The translations under genes and the position numbers were made by a program. Below are positions 38,275 through 47,605 of a DNA stretch of 64,000 nt, piece after piece. The notes under the pieces were generated by a model. It was not told the origin of the DNA. It worked only from the letters and a program-made list of their open reading frames with translations, and made no database searches. Each line of letters starts with the position of its first letter. Positions within the stretch are counted from its first letter, which is position 1. Source of the stretch: Marsupella aquatica (Eukaryota; Marchantiophyta); NCBI GenBank assembly GCA_973895155.1, contig OZ316892.1:25172001-25236000 (forward strand). Reading direction: 5' to 3'.

Positions 38275-38348
38275 GCAGTTGGTGAAGCACTGGGATCTTG
38301 GCATCTGACATGCAGTTGGTGAAGCACTGGGATCTTGGCATCTGACAG
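38275..38348. repeat. Tandem duplication, 2 x 37 bp
   Basis: GCAGTTGGTGAAGCACTGGG begins at 38275 and 38312, and the two 37-bp copies are identical, so the event is recent. Confidence 0.9.
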
Positions 38349-38949
38349 CTGAGCACTACGCAATAACGTTTGCTTAGGGATCAAGACCTCTCTTCATTTG
38401 TGCTTGTGGGACCCCTGATCAAATGTTGGAATCTAGAGTCCATGGATGACATTAATCAGGTGGAGCTCGCTTGTCCTCTTCAACACTCCGTACTCCACTT
38501 CGGGAAATTACACAAGCTGGAAGAGATGGAGACTTCAGTAAGAACGCATGCCCTTGACCAGCACTCCAATAAAGAGTCATCCTATTGGTGGCAGAAAGGA
38601 TCGACTGTGCAATTCCATTACATGTTTTTTCTACTCTCTTGAAGGACGAAGGAAGATCTGAGTTATTGAGAGCCGGATGATAGGGGAAAGTCATGCTGTT
38701 GGGGCACGGGGGAGGAATCTAGAGGCTCGAACAGAAACACTCCAGCTATAAACGGAGATACATCGCGGCACACAAATCCTAGGAATCGACCGGGACGGCG
38801 CTACTGCTTTTGAGCAAGTAAGCAGAATAATATCCAGTTACCCAATATATTGCACCACATACGACCACGAACCAGACACTTTCACAGAACAAGGGATATG
38901 GTACAACCACGTTTTCATGATAAGTAGAAGCAATTGACGTAGTTACATT

Positions 38950-40418
38950 CTATTCTTGCTTAGAGTCAACCTTTGGTTGAGCTGCAGCTTTGGGGGTTAC
39001 CTCCTCTCGCGGCAACGTGAAAATGTCCTTCAAGTTGATCCAAGCGAGTGAGCAAACAACGACTAGTGCAAACATGGGCTGTGCAAACACGTCTTCTCTT
39101 CTACCTCCTTCTATGAAGATGAACCAGAGCACAAGAAGGACCCCCCAAAAACTAATCTTGTTGGGTCCAGCCACAGACAGCAAAGCCCCAAGCAAACAAA
39201 TTACACACGCGCCTACAAACTCCCAGCTCACACCATAAGGGTTGTTTGCTTCAAACATAGACAGTAAGTTTGGGATCAATGACACAGAGACGGACCCTGC
39301 TGCCCTCTCATTTTCTAAAATGTCCGCTGTGAGATTCCATCGTGAGAGAATACCGTCCCATTCAGGCAGTCGAAACGATTGAGGTTCGTCACTCATGAGT
39401 ACTTCAGCATTCAACATCAGAGAAGCCGGATAAAGCATAGCTTTGGTCCAATCTTCAGGCATCATTTGCTTGGTATAACCATATGTGGCAACCACGTCGA
39501 GAGGACTGAAGCAAGTTCCTTTCTGGCATGGAACACTGCAATCACCATCGAAATATTCATTGAGATATCAGCATCATCGGAGAGCACAAAAAATGAGGAT
39601 GAGAGGAATTCGAGAGACTAGGGCTTGCAGAAACACCATCTAGTGAATGATCTGCCGCAGGAAATTCCCCCACCCTACAATGCTTGAAATGTGGACAAAA
39701 ACAAAGAAAGCTTCTGTAGTGCTTGGACATACGAGCAATTCCTCTATGTTAGAGTGCAACCACAGAGGTTTCCAGGAATTTTGCCATCAGTCCGGTCAAC
39801 ACTTGCACAGTAGATACATACGTGGAATCCACAACGTAACAGCTAAAGTATCAGTCGATCTAGAGTGTTCAAAGTCGGAGATTCTGGCGATCATCCTTGG
39901 TCAACATTATGTTCAGGATGGACGGTAGGGTATTCATGCACGAATGCACTATAAGACGCCGACAGGAGGCCAGACCCACCAGTCCAGTTGAGGCAGTACT
40001 CGGAAACAACTAGTTGGACCCTCAACCTGGTCTAAGAGCTCCAGACACCGAAAGAAATAAAAAGAAAAAAGACAGAAGAAAGAAGGAAACAAAGAAAAAA
40101 AAACAGTATGAAGTATTCCTTTACATAATAACCCTCATGAGTACAAAAACTTTATGACCATGGTTTAGGCGGGCGGACATATTCCTTTACATAATAACCC
40201 TCATGAGTGAAAAAACTTTCTGACCAAGGTTTAGGCGGGCGGACAGGGAAGAGATTGGAAGACGGGATTGTAAGAACGGAGACTCACTTGAAAACTGGAA
40301 AGCCGAGCAGCATAAGAAGGCAGTAGAACTGTGAGGCTCTCTGCTTCCATCCCCACCCGGAACTTGCAGCAGGGACGACGGCGGGGGTTGGAGCAGGGGC
40401 GACTGCAACTTTGGGCAT
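38950..40418 (-). CDS. Conserved-looking multi-pass membrane protein, 238 aa, function unknown
   Basis: Two exons: 40418-40288 (Met start, 43 codons plus two bases) and 39535-38950. They are joined at AA|T across a 752-bp GT-AG intron, total 717 nt, a multiple of three. The N-terminus is Ala/Pro/Val-rich. Hydrophobic segments are FYCLLMLLGFPVF (spanning the junction), a segment around FVGACVICLLGALLSV, FWGVLLVLWFIFI, and MFALVVVCSLAWI, so about four membrane spans. A Cys pair (VPCQKGTC) follows the first span, and the tail is Lys/Glu-rich. I do not recognise the family. The clean two-exon frame and low noise argue that it is real. It could reside in ER or plastid membranes; the sequence does not decide this. 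Confidence 0.78.
40115..40246. repeat. Tandem duplication, 2 x 66 bp, in the intron of the membrane-protein gene
   Basis: ATTCCTTTACATAATAACCC begins at 40115 and 40181. The copies are about 92 percent identical and end in GGCGGGCGGACA. The array is about 40 bp downstream of the donor site of that intron. Confidence 0.9.
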
Positions 40419-41322
40419 GATTTCAGAAACACCCACTCAAAAGAAAACTCCAGTTGAGTCAGCCGAAGGGGAACCCTGCCGATCTGTCTCCAAAAGTCTC
40501 AGTCTTGCCTCCACCTCCAAAATACAATAAAATGGCTTCCAAAACTGCTGCCTCTCACATCAATTGACTGATCTTCCTTTGCCGACACACGGATCCCACC
40601 GAGTACTCTCCTTGAAATTCAATTCGTCTCCTATTGCACCAAGTAACCTCCACCCTGAGACCAAACGCGTTCTCCCTCTTCCGCTGGCTGAGTCTACTTC
40701 TGCTAGAAAGCGAGAATCAATGAGCAACTCTCCTTCACCTCTTTAAAGAGCGACTCCCCCTCTATCAATGTCCAACTCGCTCGTCACCCTCGGTGGGTAT
40801 GTTGCTCAGGGAACCGACAGAAAGGGAATGAGACAAGAGAACAACGACGTCGGCAACAGCAACAGCAAGCCGCAGCTCGGAAAGCCTTCTTCTGAATACC
40901 CTACAGTAAGCGAACCACCGGCAGCAGTCAGCACACAGAGCCGAGTTCAGAGGCGACCTGCAAACTTTCTTATCACTTGTTCGATTTAATAACGACCCAG
41001 AGACGGAATCCAGCAACGAGCAGAAATCAGCAAGCAGAGCAGAATTCAGATTCTACCAACGATTTCTCTTGTGACACTTTTTCATACTGATGAGATCGAC
41101 CGACCAGGGGATGAGACTCTGGTCACCGGCAGAAACGAGCAAGTGGAGCAGAATTCTCAGTTGTTACCTGCAAACCTTTCAGGTGACTTGTGCGATCAAA
41201 CGACCCACCAGAGATCGGATTCCGGAGTCCAGTCGGGTCTTGAGAAGGGCCAGTGCGCAAGAGGAATGAGGGCAGAGCGGAGTCGTCGGCGGTCATGAGG
41301 TCAAGTCAAGCACCACCATCCT

Positions 41323-41324
<2 letters not shown>
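40419..41324. other. Upstream region of the membrane-protein gene
   Basis: Presumably promoter and 5' leader of the minus-strand gene that starts at 40418. Two plus-strand segments share ACCGRCAGAAA and GAGACGGAATCC/AGATCGGATTCC-like words, suggesting old duplication. No exon is recognised. Confidence 0.4.

Positions 41325-41356
<32 letters not shown>
41325..41356. repeat. (AT)16 microsatellite at the 3' end of a LINE fragment
   Basis: Thirty-two bases of perfect AT repeat. On the minus strand it directly follows the conserved LINE 3' end word GGCAGTGTG, so it is best read as a TA-type tail of that element. Confidence 0.9.
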
Positions 41357-41359
<3 letters not shown>

Positions 41360-41624
41360 ACTGCCCAAGGGCAGAAAATCCCGAACCGGGACACATGATC
41401 TCAAAGGAAAAGCAACGGAAAAGCAACCCAATGAAGGGTAGTAAACAAAAAACCTAACCGGGAGACATGATCCAAAGGCAAAGCAACACAATTTTTGGGA
41501 GGAAAAGACGAGAAAGGGCCCCAAGAAAAATTAGTTAGTGTACCCCTTCCAAAGGCAAAGCAACCCAATTTTGGGGAGAAAAAGACTAGAAAGGGCCCCA
41601 AGAAAAATTAGTTAGTGTACCCCT
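41357..41624 (-). mobile_element. LINE 3'-end fragment with internal duplications
   Basis: Shares the 3' terminal segment seen at 43192-43450 and 57421-57670: on the plus strand it begins with TGCC-AAGGGCA, then an AACCGGGA-type word and GGCAAAGCAACCCAAT, then AGGGCCCCAAGAA. Within it, CCAAAGGCAAAGCAAC repeats at 41472 and 41549 (period about 77 bp), and a third related unit precedes them. It is 5'-truncated and has no coding capacity. Confidence 0.75.
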
Positions 41625-43191
41625 GCTACACTTTTTAGGCCTTGTTTGAGTAAAATTAATATATGTAATATTAGCTTAAAGTCAAGTTGTGAGAGGCTAT
41701 TATGGTCCAAAATGCTCTGGCATCACAGATTATTATGATGAGATAGTTTGACCTCGGTAAAATGGCAACATGGATAAGTGAAAACCAGGCATAATACTTA
41801 TACTCAGGGCCATCTTGCATGTAGAAAGTCCTGGAAAAATAGGCTGTTACCACTCCTACACTTTTAGTAAAAAGTGCATAGCAAATCTTCATAGAATGAA
41901 CTAAGAAAAGACCTGTTTCATTTATTTGATTAGAAATTTAAAGGTTGGGATGTGAAAGGCCAGAAACTTTCCTGCCCTTGCCCCTGAATATGCTGCCATC
42001 AGGCTGCCTTAGGACGGGGTTGAGACATGAATGTCTAGGTCACTCATAGAGTGTCATCAGTTTATTTAAGGCCCCAAATTTTCAGGACCCTCTACATGCA
42101 AGGCGGCCTTAAACCACAACTATGTCGATAAAAGACCTTTTGGTTCACTGTACAAAATTCTAAGGAAAAATGGGAAGAGGGTGGAAAATATATACACATT
42201 TTTAAATGGAAAAAACAAAGTCATATATCTATCTCGTCCATGATAAGTATCATAAATGACCTGTGAAAATGGACGGGTGAGATTTCTAGATGCAAAATGA
42301 AATGGATGGCCAAGAAAGAAGGATTTCAATTTGATCTTGGCCATCCATTTTGTGGAATTCAAAATCCTGAAACAAAAATGGATGGTCAGGAGTTCGAATT
42401 CATCAATAAGATGGAAGAGAGTGCTTTTGCTTTCTTCTTACTAAATATTCCATTGTTTTGGATGCAACCTTTACCAGCAGTAGATCTCAGATCTTGGAGG
42501 CCGGGACCTTTCTATGGGGCCCTTGATCGCATGGAATGGTGGAGAGAAGTTAAAGGGACGAGGAGTTAAAGGGACCAGTGAAAATCTGACTGATGTGGGG
42601 TGGTGCACTCACTGATGGTTGTGCATTCAAAGGGGGAAGAAAAATATAGAAATGAGGACTCCGGGTAACCAGAAGGTTTCTGGAGGCTCTTATAACCCAA
42701 CACATGGCTTAAAGTGGCAGAAACCAGATGAGTCAACCGGCATTTTGATTCAAGATCAGGTTGAGTTACTGCTGTATATCTACATCAACTACCATAGTGC
42801 CATCTAGGTTTGTTCAGGACCTCTTCCAAATAAAAATTATTCATTACTCCACTAAATCATGCAACATCCAATCTTTCCCCTGTAAGAAAGGTTAAGGTCC
42901 TGTAAAGTGGCCCTAAGTTTGCTTAAATCAAAGTCTCAAATCTCCCTAAAGGCAAAAACCTAACTCACTCGGTGGGATGGCCTGTGAGTTATAAATTGTA
43001 CTAAACCATTGCGCATCCACTCTACTCATGACTTTATCCAGTAGCAAAAACACAAAGCTAAATTCAAGAAAGTGCTGAGCCACCTTGCATGTCGATCCTC
43101 TAAAAGTGACCTGATGTTCTAACCTGGCAACTGCTTATGCAAATTCAGGGTTCCTTGTCCTTAATTGAAAAGAAGGATAGGGAAATATAAC
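41625..43191. other. Gene-free stretch between two LINE fragments
   Basis: A+T-rich sequence without recognisable exons. The one structured feature is the inverted repeat at 42300-42350, listed separately. Short GGATGG and CCTGTAAAG words recur, and I could not assign them to an element. Confidence 0.45.
42300..42350. repeat. Perfect 16-bp inverted repeat, 19-nt loop
   Basis: AAATGGATGGCCAAGA at 42300-42315 pairs exactly with the sequence at 42335-42350. Transcribed from either strand it would fold into a stable hairpin. Related GGATGG words flank it, so it may be the core of a small foldback element. Confidence 0.8.
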
Positions 43192-43450
43192 AGTGCCAAA
43201 GGGCAAAAATGCAGAACCAGAGAGACAGGGTCCCAATGGCAAAGCAGCCCAATAAAGGGGGCAAAAAGGAAGGAGAAAAGGCCCCAAGAAGACCAAATAG
43301 GCCAACAAGCCAAGGAGTCTCTCACAACAACAGAGGAACAAAGACAAAAAAACAAAAACCAAAAACCTACAAAGAAACAGAGAAGACTTAACCCAACTGG
43401 GTGGACAACTGGAAAGCCTGATAGAACTCCAGAGTAAACAGCATAGGATA
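43192..43450 (-). mobile_element. 5'-truncated LINE 3' end
   Basis: About 260 bp aligns by eye with 57421-57680 in the same orientation. Shared words in order (plus strand) are AGTGCCAAA, GAGA-AGGGTC, GGCAAAG, CCCAATAAAGGG, AGGCCCCAAGAAGA, CCAA-AGGCCAA, CTCAC, and CTCC-GAGTAAAC. On the minus strand it ends in GGCACTGTTATATTT, a TA-rich tail. No open frame survives. Confidence 0.85.
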
Positions 43451-43567
43451 TGGAAAGGACTGAACTCCATTTATTACTTTCTTTCAGAATTTTTATTGCA
43501 TGTATTTGGAGTCCTTGCACAATTTGGAGTGATAGCACAATTTGGAGTCATTTCAAGAGTCTTTCAT

Positions 43568-43750
43568 AAATATTCTTCCGCAAAGGAGAGCTACTTGCAC
43601 TATTCCTCATTGCAAGGGTCTTCTGTAAATATTCTTCCACAAGGAAAGCTACTTGCACTATTCCTCATTGCAAGAATCTTTTGTAGATATGCCTCTACAC
43701 ATGGAGAGCTTCTTGCACTATTAGTCAATGCAAGGATCTTTTGGAAATAC
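43568..43750. repeat. Minisatellite, 3 units of 58-59 bp
   Basis: Units starting near 43568, 43627 and 43685 share AAATATTCTTCC(G/A)CAA, GAGAGCTACTTGCACTATT and a TGCAAG(G/A)-TCTT word, with the start of a fourth unit at about 43742. The last unit has drifted. The ACTTGCACTA word also occurs in the 21-bp array at 44335, linking the two arrays. Confidence 0.85.
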
Positions 43751-43879
43751 TAGCCTCACAGTTCTTTGAATGTAATTATAGGTAGTTGCCCTTTCACCAA
43801 TCAGAGTGATTCCTCACAGGATGAATCAATTTCAGAGACTCACCCCATTTTTCATCCAGATCCCCAACTTCAATCATGG

Positions 43880-44200
43880 TCTAGAGGCTTCACGCCAGAC
43901 CCAACTTCCAACTTCAGTTCCACCAAAGTCACTCTCTAGAGGCTTTACTCCAGACCCAACTTCAGTTCCGCCAGAGTCACTCTCTAGAGGCTTCACTCTA
44001 GACATTAAGCCCATAATCCCCATTTTTCATACACACCCCCAACTTGAGTTCTGTCTCTCTGTGGAGGAGGCTTCACTCTAGAAGTAAAGCCCAGCCAGAG
44101 TCTATGTCTAGAGGCTTCATGCTAGAATACTAGCCGTGCAGACTTTACCAATAGATAGTTCGATTCTTTCACACAAAACAATCACCGTCTAGAGGCTTAA
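43880..44200. repeat. Dispersed TCTAGAGGCTT motif cluster
   Basis: TCTAGAGGCTT occurs at about 43880, 43935, 43983, 44107 and 44188, most often followed by CACTCTAGA or a close variant, so each unit has near-palindromic XbaI-type sites. Another copy lies at 53480. The first three are 48-55 bp apart with similar flanks (CCAGACCCAACTTC). Confidence 0.8.
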
Positions 44201-44334
44201 TTAACTCTAGATGGTGGACTCTAGCTGTCCATGGCAATTATATGGTTCAATTCTTGCGCACAATGAGAGCACTCGTTCAAAAGAAACTTCTACTGTACTT
44301 GCTCAAATGGTCATTGCAAGAATCCACTAGTTCT

Positions 44335-44397
44335 ACTTGCACTACTGGTCTTTGTACTTGCACTACTGGTCTTTGTACTTGCACTACTGGTCTGTGC
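44335..44397. repeat. Minisatellite, 3 x 21 bp
   Basis: ACTTGCACTACTGGTCTTTGT repeats at 44335, 44356 and 44377, the last unit with one change. The open frame across it is composed only of repeated Cys/Thr/Gly/Leu codons and is not considered a gene. Confidence 0.92.
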
Positions 44398-44598
44398 AAG
44401 AATCGTTTGTTGATATTGTTTCACACAATTAGAAGCACTCATTCAACGGAATGGAGGTGACTGGACGACCATTTTTCTCATGGCCTCACACATGCCAGAG
44501 CAACAGCAAAGTGGGATTTACAGCAACATGGGCAATGTCAGCTCCTCACATATACAAGACGAATAGCAAAGGAGGAAGGAGAGCAACCATGAGCAGTA

Positions 44599-46366
44599 TC
44601 AGCTCACTGGTGTCAGGAGAGGTAGGCCTGCAAAGTGAGCTTCCAAATTGGCTGCAACCATGTTGGCCATGGCCTGATGGGTTTCCTCGGTGGCACTCGC
44701 AACATGGGGTTGCACAACACAATTGTCAAGCTTGAGCAACTCCTCAGATACTACCGGCTCATTCTCAAACACATCCAGACCTGCTCCTGCGATTCGGCCC
44801 TCTTTCAATGCCTTCACAAGCTCAGCTTCGTCGATCACTGGGCCTCGAGACACATTGACCACAAAACCCTGCGGCCCCAGCGCATCCAGCACTTTTCGGT
44901 CGATGATCTTCGTCGTGGCTTCCGTCAAAGCGCATGCTGCAATGAGAATGTCGCAATTCTTGGCAAGATTTACAACGTTGTCGTAGTGCTCATAGTTCGG
45001 GTGGTGTGGCTTTGGTGATCTGCTCCAATACCCTATTGTGCATCCGAAGCAGGCCATCCTCCTCGCAATGGCAGCTCCGATGTGCCCTAGGCCGACGATC
45101 CCAACGTGCTTGTTAGAAAGCTGGGATCATGATTGCGAAACAGAAGCACAAATTCAGGTAAGAATACGAAACTTCCTCTGACTCGGTTCTAGTGACGGCA
45201 AAGTACGACGAAGTAATAGCTCAGAAGCTTCATCAGAGCAGAGACAGTCGTTCATTGCATGGAGAGCCTTCTCTTCGAAATTCCATGTGGTTTATGTGGT
45301 TTTTGCCGTAGAAAACCTATTTCCCGCATATATTCCCAAAAAATCCAATCACGGCAAGGGCAAAAGTAAATGAAAATCTCAGAGCCTCCGTCTCAACAGA
45401 GACACTTTCGTCTGGAGAATGTCCTTCCTAAAAATACATTAGCGTCATTCTCGCCCCCGTAAGACTTATTTTAGTAGGAGAACAGAAAATGTACATGAGT
45501 GTGCGTTGCCCGTTCATAAAAGCTGAACTGGATATGCATGAGTGTGCGTTGCCCGTTCATAAAAGTATCGAGAGATTGCCTCGTCACGGTGAACGTCGGA
45601 AATAAGAAATGCTTCTCAAGCTCGACTCTCGCAGATCGCCGTCCCTAATTTCCAATTTCCGTTCCCAGTTTAAACGTTCCCATTGCAGTCCTAACCTTAT
45701 ATTTCAAAGTTCGAGGTTTCAAATTTTAAATTCCCTACTTTGGACACCTAATTCAAGTTCAACTTAATCTGTACTTCTCTCAAACTGGATCGGTACGGTT
45801 GGCTCAATTCGATTCAATGGATTCGACTCTATCCATCAAAATTGTGTACTTACAGCAGATAAGAACGTCTGGCGTTCAAGTCTAGCACAGACAGACACGA
45901 ACGAATCCTACATTAAACAATGAAAGTCATATACCTGCCTTGTGAGACGGAAGCTACCACCAGCAGCCCATTCCCCATCGCGAACGAACCGATCGGCAGC
46001 AACGATTTTACGCAACGTTGAGAGAGCCAAACCGACCGCCAATTCCGCTGCAGAATCCGCATGCACGCTGCCTGTATTCGTGAGAAGCACCCCCCTGGCC
46101 TTCAGGAGGGCTTTGTCCACGTTGTCCGTCCCTGCGCTGAATGCGGATACTATCTCCAGGTTCGGGAGCTTGCTAATTATAGTGTCGTCAATGGGCAACC
46201 ACGAGCAGCCGGCGACGACCAAGCCCCGGAACGAGGGCCCATGCTCTGCCAGGAAGGCGTCTTTGTCGGCATGCTCCCAGAGCGAGCAGCGGTCAAACTT
46301 CGCACTCAGATCCATCGTAAGCGCGGGCGATACCTCGATCAGTTCGAGCACTTTGGCCTTCGACAT
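44599..46366 (-). CDS. HPR2: Hydroxy(phenyl)pyruvate reductase, D-isomer 2-hydroxyacid dehydrogenase
   Basis: Reduces hydroxypyruvate or glyoxylate (cytosolic photorespiratory bypass), and in related enzymes 4-hydroxyphenylpyruvate (toward rosmarinic-acid-type products), using NAD(P)H. Exons 46366-45935 and 45120-44599 are joined after a Gln codon across an 814-bp GT-AG intron; the total of 954 nt gives 317 aa, the usual length. The order is an N-terminal substrate domain (LPNLEIVSAFSAGTDNVD), the nucleotide motif VGLGHIGAAIARR, the catalytic Arg in NVSRGPVIDE, the catalytic Glu in LDVFENEP, and the His in VVQPHVAS. Closest by eye to plant HPR2; the HPPR branch cannot be excluded. The frame continues upstream to 46510, but the Met at 46366 fits the family. 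The stop codon lies next to repeat-rich DNA. Confidence 0.93.
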
Positions 46367-46510
46367 TCTTCCGGCTTCAGCTCGTGCATTCGACGAGAGA
46401 CGAGATACAGCAGTTTCAAGTAGACGTGTTATTTGTTCGACTGTCAACAATTTAGTGGCGAAACTGGACTCGAAACATTCAGCTCGGAAATCTATACTGG
46501 ACACATTCAC

Positions 46511-47605
46511 GTCGGAAATTTATTTTGGAAACATTTGTGAAGGTGCCTTAGGTGGTTGAGTAAGGAGCACTCAAGCTCTCGATCTCAGAAGGCCCCCAAA
46601 TGTGACTTAGTGATTTTTTGTTCCAAAGTGACAGTCTTGGACATGATTGAGCTCTAATAGTAAGTTAGTCTTAGCGATTATTTCGTTCACCGTGTGTCCT
46701 TCCGTCGCTGTCAACTGACATATCGATTACATTTTGATGGAAACCTAGATGCAATTGCTGTTTCAGTTAGGTGAAGTGAGAGGCTTGTGGGCATTCTGAC
46801 AAGTCTTAGGAGGTGTGCTTTTACTAGCATTGACAGATCAGATTCTTGCTAGGAAGTTCATTTTTCCGTCCTGCATCGGTTATTCTTCTGGAATTGCCAG
46901 GGTCAACCATCCTGGACTTTTAGCTTGACGGTCGTGTTTCAAAACACCCTTTTCGGGGCAGGAAAGGAGTTTTGAAAATGTGGGGCAGAGAGTATTCATT
47001 TTGATTTCGACAATTCATACTGATCCAACAGGCGCAGGGACACAACTACTTGATGACCATGTTTTGTTACTCAACTCATTCCCACGACTGTAACAATGGC
47101 TCTTTGGTTTTATTATTCAATCCACAGGAGCCCGTGACTACTTGCCTTGTTTTATTTCATTACGAGGCCCAGCAGTCATGCCCTCAGTGTATAGATAGTG
47201 ACAAAAGAGCACAACCTAGTTTAGCGACTGTCCAAACACTGCTCCGACTGAGTCTGATCGTCTCCAATAATGATACTACACAAGAATTTCAAGGACGAAT
47301 TGTCAAGGTGCATAAAATGTGAAGGAGAACCACTTAGATATAACCCGAATCCCAGAAAAGAAGGCAGGAAATATAGCAACCTCTTTGAACCCCAACACTA
47401 CGAGGCCAAGAACCTGCTTTACTACCGCTGCACACAAAGCTGTAAGATTGCAGTGGTGCAGGACGAATGCAGGCTTCCACTGATTTTTCATCAAACTTTT
47501 AAGAACTGCAGTCCGCTTCTCTAGTCAGTCTGACACAATTTTCGCCCTTTCGAAAGCCCTACTGCGTGAACAGTCGGAACCAACCAGTCAACACCTGCGT
47601 CATGC
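46511..47605. other. Intergenic region between reductase and FPPS
   Basis: Holds the reductase upstream region and the FPPS 3' untranslated region. No exon, repeat array or RNA gene is recognised. Confidence 0.45.

Noticed and set aside
45942-46559. Plus-strand frame of 205 codons opposite the reductase first exon
   Set aside because: Shadow of a confidently assigned gene on the other strand; no family motif of its own.
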